NCBI RefSeq assembly: GCF_017591435.1
Contig: NC_059276.1
Location: forward strand, 5,023,776 to 5,087,775
From: Portunus trituberculatus
Taxonomy: Eukaryota; Arthropoda; Malacostraca; Decapoda; Portunidae
Length of the DNA: 64,000 bases
Direction: 5' to 3'
This document shows, in pieces, positions 10,735 to 36,719 of the stretch; positions within the stretch are counted from its first letter, which is position 1, and every line of letters begins with the position of its first letter. Under the pieces are notes generated by a model. That model ran no database searches and was not told the DNA's origin. It was given only the letters and a program-made list of their open reading frames with translations. Both the position numbers and the translations under genes were made by a program.

Positions 10735-11500
10735 AAACAAACCAGTGACCCGGTGCTTTTCTCTCGGCCATTATCTCTCATCTTTCACTTCTTATATGTC
10801 AGGCACGTCACAAAGTGGTGCCGCTGGCCTAATCTTTCATGTTGGTTGTTGAAATATATCCTTTATTGCCTAATTTGCGTGTGGTGAAGGCCTAGAGATG
10901 ATAAGTGGGGACTGGGGAGCAGCGGCCACTGCGTGACGTCATCAGCCATTTTCCCGCGTGACGTCATCAGCCGGCGCCATCTTGCTTTTGCTCTCCCAGT
11001 CTTGAATTCCGGTATTATTTTATATTGGTCTCAGTTCATTTATTTTGGTTCATAAGTCACTTTTTATTGTTGCCAGACATATTTAGTCGTGTTTCAAGTG
11101 TTTTCCATGCTTCTGTTCGGTGAAATACGTAGATTTTGAAGCTTATTATGGCGTAAGTAAGTGCCAGATATCCTCTCCAAATTTTCCATCTCTGTATACT
11201 CATTTTTTTATTACAGCTTGTAATGAAGTGTGAATGGTTTCAAAAGATGGTTTATCATTGGTAAAGTGTGTTTCGCTCCTGGTGAGTGAGATGTGTCGAC
11301 ATTAAGAGTGATTTATAGTGTCGTTAAAAAGTGTAAAGTAACATAATTTAGAATATTTATTTTAATATTTCAGCGTGTTGCCAAGTTTTGATGTGTTCCG
11401 GAAGTGGTTAATATTTTTAAAAAGTGTTATCGATCGTGTTGAATGAGATTGGTGGGCTTTAGAGTTGTTTGTATGCATGTCGATGTTATAACACTTTAAT
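10735..11500 (+). repeat. Dispersed repeat block with two TGACGTCA palindromes
   Basis: The first part (10740-10990) matches 4590-4830. The second part (11030-11480) matches the starts of 1-700 and 42290-43160, sharing 'cttctgttcggtgaaata' and 'gattttgaag'. Between them are TGACGTCA at 10934-10941 and 10959-10966, then GCGCCATCTTG, a YY1-like core. The two families therefore look like 5' and 3' parts of one longer unit, complete here and partial elsewhere. Confidence 0.55.
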
Positions 11501-11739
11501 TTACGGTATTTTTGAAATATTTCTATTATTGCTTATCTCGGCAATAATTTTATATTTTAGAAATAAGTTTTGATTGGTGACATATCGGAATTTATATAGC
11601 ATTCGTGTCCAGCTGCCTTTATAAGAATCGTCATTTTCAAAATGGTTTACTTAACGTAAATATGCCATCCTTGGGGGGAGGCGGGGGGGCAACCAACTGG
11701 ACCCAAACCCAGACCAAGACTTGGCCCCCCTCCCTCCCG

Positions 11740-11742
11740 CTT

Positions 11743-11800
<58 letters not shown>

Positions 11801-11832
11801 TTTTTTGCTGTCTTACGCGTTGTAAAGGTGGT

Positions 11833-11884
<52 letters not shown>

Positions 11885-11922
11885 GCTGTCTTACGCGTTT
11901 TAAAGGTGGTGGTGGTGTTGGT

Positions 11923-11983
<61 letters not shown>

Positions 11984-12001
11984 TTACGCGTTGTAAAGGT
12001 G

Positions 12002-12066
<65 letters not shown>

Positions 12067-12086
12067 GTCTTACGCGTTGTAAAGGT

Positions 12087-12169
<83 letters not shown>

Positions 12170-12332
12170 TTACCTAATTGTATTTACCTAATTGTAACAT
12201 ACGGGAAAAGAGCTATGCTCGTGTTGTCCCGTCTCCATATCTATTAATGTCCAGCTTTTTCTTAAAATCATGAATATTCCTTGCGTTGACCACTTCCACG
12301 TCTAAACTATTCCATGCTTCCACCCTTCTATG

Positions 12333-12403
<71 letters not shown>

Positions 12404-12426
12404 GCTGTCTTATGCGTTTTAAAGTT

Positions 12427-12485
<59 letters not shown>

Positions 12486-12503
12486 TTACGCGTTGTAAAG
12501 GTG

Positions 12504-12554
<51 letters not shown>

Positions 12555-12612
12555 TGCATGCGTGCGTGCGTGCGTGTGTGTGCGCGTGCGCGTGTGAGTG
12601 TGCGTGCGCTCA
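11740..12612 (+). repeat. Compound (TG)n array with recurring 24-bp spacer
   Basis: Long (TG)n tracts (11747-11797, 11835-11883, 11927-11979, 12003-12064, 12087-12168, 12335-12401, 12428-12480, 12506-12600) are separated by near-identical spacers containing CTGTCTTACGCGTTGTAAAG (at about 11809, 11886, 11979, 12066, 12405 and 12480). The last tract decays into (TGCG)n. A LINE fragment (12170-12334) interrupts the array. The poly-Cys-Val frames are artefacts. Confidence 0.92.
12170..12334 (-). mobile_element. LINE 3' end fragment inside the (TG)n array
   Basis: On the minus strand this encodes the final EAWNSLD..VVNARNIHDFKKKLD-like residues of a LINE ORF2 and a 3' tail with the motif ACAATTAGGTAAATA twice, followed at once by (AC)n. 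It is related to, but not the same subfamily as, 44825-45700. Both boundaries are (TG)n, consistent with insertion into a microsatellite. Confidence 0.8.
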
Positions 12613-13200
12613 ACTTGAATAATTTATATCCTGTTCAAGGTGAGAGGACTTATCAGCCTGGCAATTGCACACTGGTTGATTGATATATAGAGAGACAGGT
12701 AGATGATATCTCCATATAGGATATAATGATGAGCGAATAAGAAGAGTGAACAGTGATGGATGTGATAGGTAAATGTCCTCGTTATTGTCACAGGAAAGTG
12801 AAGGAGTGAGACAGAAAGGGTTTAATATAATACACAAAATTTATTCATGTGAGGAATTGTGTTACTGTGATATGTTAATATATTTACGTTATAATTTATG
12901 TGTATATACAGCATATAATTCTACTGTTAGTTATGATGTATGTGTGTTTGTTTGTCCTGTTTTGTGTGTGTTTCTCGTGCATAGAATAATATCAATTTTG
13001 TTAGAGGAAGGTATAGTGCATGTTGTAGTGTCTTGCTGTCCAGAGGAATGACTGTAAATACCTGTAAATATTTGTATACTTGCTAGTGTATCAATTGTTT
13101 TATAATGAAGGTTTACTCTGACAAGCTTCTGTTATTTACCGGATGAGAGAGCTGTGTCTATCCATGTTTGAAGCCAAAAATGGGACTTCAGTTATTATGT
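12613..13200. other. No gene seen
   Basis: AT-rich spacer upstream of TBCK with short imperfect repeats only. Small open frames here show no family resemblance. Confidence 0.5.
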
Positions 13201-13204
<4 letters not shown>

Positions 13205-13273
<69 letters not shown>

Positions 13274-13322
13274 GTCTTCTTTTACCCATCTTATCCTGTC
13301 TTTCATTTATACTACTACTAGG

Positions 13323-13364
<42 letters not shown>

Positions 13365-13372
13365 ACTACAGT
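13205..13372. repeat. (CT)n, (ACT)n and (CTG)n microsatellites
   Basis: (CT)n at 13205-13269, then (TAC)n and (TGC)n at about 13308-13370. No gene. Confidence 0.95.
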
Positions 13373-13489
13373 TCACACTATGACAATATTGATTAGCAAA
13401 CAACGAAATAGCTAACTAGCCAACCAGGTAACTAATTAAACTAGACTATAGTAAAGCAAATGACTAAATTAATATATAAACGAATTGAG

Positions 13490-13752
13490 TCAGTGATACT
13501 CGCGAGGCAGCGCAGCGCCTCCTGTGAGTGAGGCGTGTTCCGTATCGGCGCCACACAATAACAATGGGCGGCTCTGGGGGGAGGTGACGGACTGACGGCT
13601 GCCTGGTTCAGGTTCACGTGTGCTGCACCTGTGGCTCTCAGTAAGCAGTGAAATAGGCTGACCTGGAGTAGTGGAGTTGTTGGTAGTGTGGAGGGTGCGG
13701 TGGTGCCCGGTGAGGGACGCAGGCTGTGTTATGAGACCAGTTGAGTAGAGGT
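13490..13752 (+). promoter_or_regulatory. Probable TBCK promoter and 5' UTR exon
   Basis: This CpG- and GC-richer island stands out from AT-rich flanks. It contains an E-box CACGTG (13615-13620) in the context TTCACGTGTG and ends in a donor-like site, AGTAGAG|GTGAGT at about 13752. The next acceptor downstream (13041+1001, i.e. AG at 14041-14042) opens the exon holding the TBCK start codon. I infer a non-coding first exon here with a 290-base intron. The transcription start cannot be fixed by eye. Confidence 0.45.
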
Positions 13753-14052
13753 GAGTCTTGTGTTGGAGGGGAAACAAGAAACACTGAGGTGAGTGTAGGT
13801 ATTTGGCTAACCGTAGTGATGGGGGTCTTTATGTATAATAAAGTGTTTATAGTTCAGAGGACAAGATTGAGAGAAAGAATAAAACACACTGGCAGTTAAA
13901 TGCAAAAATTTTCTTGTCTTCTGATCACTTTCATTCCACCAAACAATAGCAGTAGAGAGATGAGCAACAACTGACATGGTGGTACAAGTCTGCCCCTTGT
14001 GGACATGTTCGTATGTGACTGGTAATGTGGCGTCCTTTGCAGACCGCCAGAC

Positions 14053-28386
<14,334 letters not shown>

Positions 28387-31195
28387 GCAGCACCAAGACA
28401 AACACTATACAAGAACTCACAAGGCACAGGTGGTGAGATGAGTGACTGTACAGACTCATATTTATACCTGTTGGATATTTTTAGTTTTGTATTTTAGTAA
28501 ATTGTTTTGGTCACATGTCACATTACTACATTTGACAAAGAAAAGTCACTTGAGAGATCTGAAGGAGTTACCTAATACTTTTATTGATTTTGTAATATAT
28601 ACTTTGCTTTAATTACTAATGAAGCACACGTCATTGTGTCACCATAAAGAAACTGCCTAAGTAAGTCTCCTTTTAACTTTTATATGGGAAACAGAAAAGT
28701 CAAGACATTTTAGGTGATATGTAGTGGCACCAGCTGAGGTGATATGTAGTGGCAACAGCTACAGGGAGTCCTTAATTATTTCAGGGTTCCAAGCCTACGG
28801 TGTGATGTAACATGATTTTCTGCTTAAAGTTGGATCTCATAAGGATCACATTTGCTGGCATATTACACACACTTCTTAAAAATTAAATTTAATAATTACT
28901 ATGCATCTAATGCTGCCCTAGTACAGACACCTAAGCCTGTAAGTGCCTAGGTCTATAGGTGTGGAGTTAAACTAGTAGTACATCAAGCACAAATATTGTT
29001 GCTAATATTATTACATATAAAATTCCCTCTCTCTTTTTGTCTTAAAACTCTGGCCCTCCCTGGCATACATTTGGCAAATGTTTATTAACACATCTTTCTT
29101 CCTTGTATAGAACCCATATAGCAACCACAACATGCCATAGGTTAATAACATTGCAAATTGAGGAGCCCCTGTACTGCCAGACTGCCAGCAGGTGCACCAC
29201 ATGATGAGTGGATTCAAATAAAGATGACTTAGGCAGCTTGCTTTTGTGGATGACATCTTTCTGTTTCATTTTACGTTTTCTTTCTTGGAGCAGTACACAG
29301 CCAACTAACACTCAGTAGTGATGCTTGTGACGTCTTCAGTAATCGGTGCCCAGAATTTCCTAAACAAAGCCTGACCATCTTCAGTTCCTTCACAGTTTGG
29401 TCTACCTTGATCTGCAGTATTATGGGCAGTGCCTTCAAAGCACTCATAATGCTGAGGTAGAGATTTGATTCTTGGGAAGATGTAGAAGCAAGAGATTCTT
29501 ATTAGGTCACAGCTGGTAGTACAAAGATTGACCAAAACAGAGTGAATGTGCCTACTCTGTTCACTCCACCTCCCTTCATTCCTGAGGCTAAAATGGAGAC
29601 TGTACTGTATGATTAGTCAGGTTATTTTGTCTGATGTTGGTTGGTTGTGTCATCTCAGGCTTCATTCCACTTGTTGGCCAGAGATAGTGAGGGTTAATGT
29701 AGAATTGTGTAAATATTTAACACTTGTTTAAACTGTATGTCAGATATCTCTGAAATTCTGAGATTAAATGTGTTGATTAGAAACACAGTAAATGCACATT
29801 TTGAAAGTTTATTTATATTTATAACTTAAGTCTAATCATTAAAGCATAAATAGTCTCTTTATATTGCCTGTAAATTCTGTGAAACTGTGGAATTGTTTTG
29901 TATAATTTAAGCTACCTTCCTACATCATCATTCCCTTCTCCATCTACCACTGTCACCACTTACTCCATTGAAATAAATAAATTTTCACATGTACTAGTGT
30001 TGGTGGCCCTGGAGAGTCCCTTGCATGGTCCCTTTCCAATGCACATTAACCTTCAGAACATTAAGAGCAACACTTATCATGTAACAATGAGACTTCTTAT
30101 TTTGCTATTCATGTTTCAAGGCAAAGCTTATTTTGCTATTCATGTTTCAAGGCAAAGATATTCTATATTCTGCTGCTGACTCATTGGCACAATGTAACTC
30201 AACATATGACAACACTGCTGTCTTAATACAACACCTGGATACATGATCTGAATACAATGGTGTTAGCATGGCACAGTAAACTCACCCAACTAACACATAC
30301 AGGATCTTCTAGTATTGAATGTAGCAAGTTCCCATCGGTAATATTAATTTGTTGATACTGTTTTGTGCATGGCAACACTTACCCACAGGATGAAGTAAAG
30401 GTAAGCGTACTGCAATTACAACCTTTCAAACTTTAGCAATATCCTCCACCATTCGTGATCATCACACTCACTCACTTGGTCACTGCCACATTACATCAGC
30501 TAATGGCACTCCTTAATAAAATTTTTGCTTCCTTTGCCCAGCAGTTTAAAGATTCCAGACACGCAGTCCACAGTTACACAAGTTTCCTGTCTGTACCCAA
30601 ACACAAATCACCTTGAGTGGTGGATGGCATCAAGACTCAGCATGAATGTTATAAGTAGTAGTGAAATGCATCACTTGCTGGACATTTGACTATAGCTGCT
30701 AACAATAACACAAGTAATCAAGGCACAACACCAACCTTATCTACCTGCAGTAACACGAGGCAGCGCACAATGGTTGTTCCTGCCGGCTCCCAGGAAGTCG
30801 TACAAAATATAGGTATGTAAATGAGTGTTTATATTTCAAACAATGAGTGAAAGAGGCAGAGGATGATGGCTGATGCATTCTACTGTATTAATGAAGGAAC
30901 AAGTATCTTGGATGTAAACATTTATGCAAAAATGAGTATCTACACAAAAATAAGGTAGTAAAACTTAAACCAACACAGCTTAACACTCATAGAGACTATT
31001 AAAACCAAGAAACAAATCAAATAAATCAATCTCATTCTGTTCTAACTAAACAAAATAGTAGCATTTATTCCTTCTAACTTGAGACGACAAATCTAAGACT
31101 TAATATTACTGGTGAACAATAGAACCTGGCCTTTATGATTCCCTCCTGACACATATGGGGAAGAAAGTGAAGGCTGATGGGAGACCTATGAGGAC
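28387..31195. other. Convergent spacer between TBCK and VTA1
   Basis: Contains the TBCK 3' UTR of unknown length. The first clear AATAAA on the plus strand is at 29217-29222, another group is near 29968. Short direct duplications are present: a 27-bp unit 'ggtgatatgtagtggca' at about 28710-28756, and a 33-bp unit 'ttattttgctattcatgttt' at 30096-30158. No coding sequence was recognised. Confidence 0.6.
31064..31069 (-). terminator. VTA1: Candidate VTA1 polyadenylation signal
   Basis: AATAAA on the minus strand, about 130 bases past the VTA1 stop codon. This is the first such hexamer downstream. Confidence 0.5.
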
Positions 31196-34100
31196 TCAGC
31201 TGTCACGGCCGGTGGAGAGGAGGGTGAGGGCCTTCTGCAGGTTGAAGATGGCGGTCTGGGAGTCGTCATAATCCAGTGCAGACACCGCCCACTTGCAATA
31301 CTTCTGGGCCTTTGTCACCATGTCGGGGGTGAGAGGCACAGACCCACCTGCAAGATAATAGTTTGAAGATCTATCCGCTGGCAAGTACAGAAGATAATGG
31401 ATATGAATGAGGCAAAAGGGAAGAGACGTGCAAACATGAGACAAAGAATGGCAATAAATAGGTTAAAGATGAATATGGTTGACATGGAAGAGAACAACAG
31501 GTAAAATATGAGAATAAAAGACCAAGAAAGCAAAATGAATAGTGATAAAATGCAATAAAACACAACAGATAAGAGTGAGAGGAAAAAAGACATCAAGAAA
31601 GCAAAAAGAAAAGAGAAAAATGATGAAATGCAAGAAAAATAAAGAGATAAAAGACCAAGAAAGCAATAAAAGTGATAAAAAGCAAGAAAACAAGCACTAG
31701 ATGAAAACAATACAAGAAAAGCTTCTAATATATGTACTATCACAACAATGATATTACCGCTAGGAAGAATGAGAAGGTTATAGATGAGCTACAAAGAAGA
31801 ATATCTCTCAACACTCACCACTAGCATCTGGCATCTGGAAGGAGGCAGTGGGGACAGGCTGTGCTGGGGCTGAGGCAGGGCTGGGGGCTGCAGGCTGGAA
31901 CAGTGAGACAGAACACTCGGGAGTAAGACATGATAAAAGGACATTCAAAGGCAAGGAGGTAAAAGCCTGTATTCTTAAAACACTTGGGCCTTTCAGAACA
32001 ATTATTATGAGAAGCTATGAAATTAATTCCTTGGGTCTTTGTGATGTTTTCTCCTAACGACACAATGTTTGTAATTATCGCTAGTATAATGTAAACTTGC
32101 TTGAAAATACCAAAAATTTCCACTATGGCCAATAAAGAATACTGCAGATAAGCACATGTTTATGAATACAGAAAGTGGTCAGGAGTAACAATAGTGTGGT
32201 GGTAGTGAACATTACTGGGCAGGACATGACAGACATTGAGGCATTTGGAAGTTCACTGATTAATGTATACAGTTATTCTTTGTTCACAGTATAAACAACT
32301 CAATGATATGAATGAAAATGAAATTAGTGTTATTATAATTCTTTACTTGTCTATCTGATCTAATTTCTATCATAATTTCATTTGTCACTAAACAGGAAGA
32401 GTAACCTGTCAAGCAAGCACATTTAACCTCTTCAGTACCATGATGCAATTTCATATTCATTTTGCTATTTTTCTACAGCTTCAGAACTTGTGTGGGAATT
32501 AGAATAGTGAAGACTGGCCATTATCTTCTAACCTCCATAGATCCTTCCTAATGCAAATAAAATTGTCCCATCATATTCAAAAAAATCAAAGTAAAATTGT
32601 GTCTCAGTATTGAAGGGGTTAACATTCTCTGCAACATAATATCACATCCAATGCTATAAAGAAATGAAATAATGATAACTTTTACCACATCCCAAAACTC
32701 AACATGAGGTAACCATGGCAATACCTGCTCGGGAGGGGGGTGTGACCTGGGTAATACTGGCCGGGGGGAGGACGAAGACACAGAGGGAAGACCATCTGCT
32801 CCTGGCACTGAGGGGAGGCCACTGTCATCTGGGACGGAGGGAAGGCCTGGGTGTGGCTGTGGCTGTGACCATCCCAGGGACGCCCCACCGCCCACTGCTC
32901 CTTCCTCCCCACCCTCTGCCTCCTCCCCCAGACCCTCATCCTCTGCAGGGAAAGAGGATGATGATTACTGCAGAGTGGCTGAATGACTTCCATATCTTAG
33001 AGAATATTTGGAAGTCAGAATCAAACTTAGATTTACTTACTTTTCTACTCTTGAATTCCTAGCCTGTATATTCACTCTACAGTCAGGATAAAAGAGTAAT
33101 GCCTCTAAACTCTGTGTATCATAACAAATGACAAAGAGGACCACAGGGAAAGAACTTATAACTCTTTACTTGTGGACTCTTATTCTCACAGTGAGACATA
33201 GTGTATAAACATGTGTATTTTATCTAATCTATTACTACTTCTAACTGATGATTTTGGGATTCTTGTGATTGGCAAGAAAATTACTAAAGAACTAATTAAC
33301 AGATGTAAAGCCATGAACACAATAAAGTCCAGTGAAAGCCAATAAATTAATAAAAAACAACATCCACTATGAGTTGAGAAGAATGAGAAGGATAACTAGG
33401 AAAAAAAGAGAAACCACAGAGGAGCCTCACCTCCACCCATGGGGCCTGGGATGGGTGTCTCCCCATTCTTGAGGCAATTGTGGATGTATGTTGCCTTCCA
33501 CTTGGCATATTTGCGCTGCTTCACCACCTCCTCCGACACCTCGCCGAACACATCACACACATCAAATAGCAGCCCCACTGTGTAGAAGACCTTCACAACA
33601 TTCCTGAGTGAGGGAGAAGCCACATTCCTTAATATTCACAATGCTATCATCACCATCATCACTTGGCTTGTTTATACCAGGAGATTATAAGGTAAGGTCA
33701 TAATGGCACAGTGAATAATGTAAGGACCTCATTCAAACTACTGAATATTGAACAGAAATCAAATCATGTCTATCATAGGGAAGTATGAGAATAAGATGTC
33801 ATATAACAAGAAAAACATATGGTTGAAGCTGCAGAAAAAGGAAAAGGAGCAGAAAAGATGAAGGAAACAAAAAGGGAAAAACTGTCAACAAAAAATAGTA
33901 GTAAGAGAAGAAAAACAGAGGAACCAACAAAGAAAAGAAGAAAAAGGAGGAAAAACATGATTGAAGAAGGAAAAGATAAAAAATGAAGATGAAAAAGAGG
34001 GAAAAAGACTCACCAAACATCACAACAAAGAAGTAGAAGTAAAAAGGTGATACAACAGAAACCAATAAGGAAGAGAAGCAGCAGCAATAACAATAGCAGA

Positions 34101-35417
34101 AGAGGTGTACAAGTCCTGGCCACCCACTTATTGAATCTGGCGGCTCGGTCCTCCCCGTCTGCCCACATGAAGAGCTTGTGGGCCACGTTCTCCACCAAGG
34201 CCTGGGCTACCACATCACTTGAGACGGCCTCATTGTCCTTGTGTTCCTGCCAAGGAGATGGTGTAGTTGTATTAGTTTTTTTTTTTTTTTTTCTTCATAT
34301 TATGGCCTATAGCACCTGTAGGTATACTTGAAGAGTTTGGGAAGTGCTGTCAAGCTTCCACCCATTAGCAGATGGTAGTAGTGGTTTGTTGTGATGTGTG
34401 TGCTTATCTATTTATATTTTACAGGTGTGAGTCAAGCTTTCTATTTTGTATGTGTATACATTTCTAGCAAAAGATATGTAATGTGGATTGAAATCATATA
34501 TTAAACTGTGGTTATGGTTACTCGCCGCCTCCTCTCTTTCTTTCTCTCTGCATGGTGTTGAAATGTTAAAATAAAAATTCATATAATGACATGTGCACTC
34601 AAGAGAGGATACATAGTGTAGTGGTCAAGCCAAACTTTACCTTCTTGAAGTTCTCAAGGTAATCCATGAGGCCAGTGAGGAGAGCGCGGGCCTCTGGGGA
34701 CTTACGGTCAATCTTGAGGGCCGTCTGCAGAGTGTACAAGCGGGCTGGAAGAGACCGTGTGGTGTAAGTACAATACAATGCATTAAATACCCTTGTTGTC
34801 CATGCATTTGTACTTAGAGGGGAGAGGAAGATCAGAGAGATATAGGAATGAAAAAATTGAGTTGCAAGAGTGTGAAGTAAAGGGATGAAAATGCTGTCAT
34901 GTGGAAGACTGTTCAATTTCTAACACAAAGCACCTTATTCTGAAACACTGTGCTAAACATCCACTATTTTGAAAAGGTTCTTGTTGAAATGACACAGGTT
35001 TTTAAGGGAGTTTTTATGTTTCTGGTGACAGAGAAGATTCACAAGTTTCCTCATTAATAATAACACAAGAAACACTTTTCAGAATCCAGCTTTATCATGT
35101 CTGTGGCCTTTAGAAATGGCTATGGGGAGACAGCAAAGCATTTCTGAATATAAGCTATTTAGTAAAGGAATTTCAATTACTATTAACAGGAGAAACACTT
35201 GAGAACCCAGCAAATCATCTCTGTAACCTTTGAAAGTAATCATGGTGAGAGAGCAAAATATTTCTGAAAACAAGATACTTTAGTGCAGTCATGGCAACAG
35301 TTACCACCACTCACCCCAGTAAGAGACAACTGGCTCTCTCTTGTCATAGTCTGAGGCCAGCTTCAGGTAGTGCTGCAGCTGTTTGAGGGAGGCGGGGCAG
35401 GGAGGCAGGGAGGCCAT
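31196..35417 (-). CDS. VTA1: VTA1 / LIP5, VPS4 cofactor of the ESCRT machinery (7 coding exons)
   Basis: Exons on the minus strand in coding order: 35315-35417, 34641-34744, 34128-34246, 33431-33603, 32725-32942, 31819-31894, 31196-31347. They sum to 945 nt (314 residues plus stop), all GT-AG and in phase; human VTA1 is 307 residues. The N-terminal tandem MIT domains occupy about 1-165 (LKQLQHYLKLASDYDKREPVVSYW; KLFMWADGEDRAARF; RKYAKWKATYIHNCLKNGETP) and bind CHMP/IST1 tails. A Pro/Ser/acidic linker with three GLPSV repeats follows. The C-terminal VSL domain (about 265-314; TPDMVTKAQKYCKWAVSALDYDD, ending LQKALTLLSTGRDS) dimerises and binds VPS4. VTA1 stimulates VPS4 ATPase in multivesicular body sorting and abscission. 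The ATG sits 36 bases after an acceptor (ttgcag), implying a 5' UTR exon further upstream. Confidence 0.96.
31348..31818. other. VTA1 last intron, A/G-rich
   Basis: Purine-rich text with degenerate 'aagaccaagaaagcaa' and 'gtgataaaatgcaa' repetitions. Hydrophobic open frames on the minus strand are composition artefacts. Confidence 0.6.
32423..32622. mobile_element. piggyBac-like MITE, copy 1, in VTA1 intron 5
   Basis: About 200 bp flanked by TTAA on both sides, with terminal inverted repeats CCTCTTCAGTACC and AGTATTGAAGGGG. The internal text matches copies at 51990-52198 and 61107-61321 ('acagcttcagaact', 'cttctaacctccatagat', 'atgcaaataaaat'). A TTAA target is the hallmark of piggyBac transposition. 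No transposase is present. Confidence 0.85.
34247..34640. other. VTA1 intron 2
   Basis: Contains poly-T (about 34274-34291) and otherwise nothing recognised. Confidence 0.6.
35040..35285 (-). repeat. Dispersed repeat, two tandem units, in VTA1 intron 1
   Basis: Two units of about 130 bp share 'aagaaacactttt/aggagaaacacttga', 'tctgt.gcctttagaaa..gct', 'ggagacagcaaagcatttctgaa'. A third copy lies at about 52730-52815 ('tctctgtggccttagaaaat', 'gagagagcaaggcatttctgaa'). No terminal repeats or coding capacity seen. Confidence 0.6.
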
Positions 35418-35764
35418 GGTGGTGGTGCTGTTTAATGTGTCAGCTCCTGCAACACAGACATATGACACCATCAGAGTATGAGGAAACACTTCTCTGGTAA
35501 TCAAAAGTATAATGTGGAATGACTTTGATTCGTGGAGGTAATTAATGAAGACTGATTAGTTCTTTGACTGCTATTTGGTAAACTTTTTTGTAATTACTAA
35601 TAATTCTGAAACATCTTTATTTATTCTGCAGCAACCTCCAAGCTCTAAACTGGATCGAAATAGTAAAGTCTTTCTTTTTAATCCCTTTCTTTCTTGTAGC
35701 TAGATGCCCATAAAGATTTCCTGCATTGCTTCTTGTGCTGCTGAGTATTTTGTTTCACAGGGAA

Positions 35765-35798
35765 GTTTTTTTTTTTTTCTATGCAGAAGCCATCCAAG

Positions 35799-35896
<98 letters not shown>
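35765..35896. repeat. Poly-A and (AT)n microsatellite
   Basis: Poly-T at 35766-35778, poly-A at 35801-35818, then about 38 TA units to 35894. The mariner-like element begins immediately after. Confidence 0.95.
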
Positions 35897-35897
<1 letters not shown>

Positions 35898-35900
35898 GTA

Positions 35901-36078
35901 CAGTGGTACTTCGACATATGAGTGACGTAGAGCATATGTTTACTCCTGCCCACAAGCAACTCTTCCTCATTGCAATGCAAAAAACCAAAAGTCTCTGGAT
36001 GTTATGGTTACCAAAATATCACAGGTTGAATGAGGTAGTATCATCGGTTTACATGGCCTTGTGTCCGATCGGGTTCAG

Positions 36079-36139
<61 letters not shown>

Positions 36140-36717
36140 GTCACCTGTTCTGATACCACTCTCATTCAAAAGTTGTCTCCCCGTAACATGGAGAGAAACC
36201 CAAAGTATAGAAGTAACATGCGCGGGAGAGGTGCCAGAATCAGACAACGAAATCACTGTCGATCGCTCCCACCATCCATCGTTGGTGACACAGTGATGTA
36301 GAGCACATGTTTACTCCTGATGAGTGTTGCCAGCTCACAAGCAAAGAAAACGGGAAGAAAATAACCAAAATATAGCCGTAAAAAGCCTAAACGTCTATCG
36401 ACGTGCCCCGTGCCTTGCGTGATGAATGTCTATTGGTGTGTCCCTAGTTCTGCGGGTTAAGTTGTTATTTTGAGCAATATAGTTAATCTATATCATGCAT
36501 ACAATAAACATTGTATTTATCTTATACTAAGTCTATATTTGGTTGGTATTTAAAGCATGTTATTTTTTTTTTGGTGGGGTGTAAATTCATATCACAAGAA
36601 CGAATTAATTGTATTTCCATTAATTTCTAAGGGAAAAATTGGTTTGATGTACAATTTTTTTTTTATCTACAACGATTGACACGGAACGAATTAAAATTGT
36701 ATGTCGAAGTACCACTG
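35901..36717. mobile_element. Mariner-type MITE
   Basis: An 18-base perfect terminal inverted repeat, CAGTGGTACTTCGACATA, lies at both ends, each flanked by the TA target dinucleotide (35899-35900 and 36718-36719). The 817-bp interior has no transposase. It contains a (CT)n tract (36086-36137) and an internal duplication: 'gacgtagagcatatgtttac' near 35924 recurs as 'gatgtagagcacatgtttac' near 36293. The text 'tttccattaatttctaaggg' near the right end is also common in mariner-derived MITEs. Confidence 0.9.
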
Positions 36718-36719
36718 TA

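Noticed and set aside
11740..12612. Regularly spaced identical spacers resembling a CRISPR array
   Set aside because: The constant part is a microsatellite-bounded 24-mer and the variable part is only TG length; the DNA is eukaryotic and no Cas genes are near.
11605..12622. Long Cys-Val and Thr-His open frames
   Set aside because: They are translations of (TG)n in different phases and have no start, splice or codon evidence.
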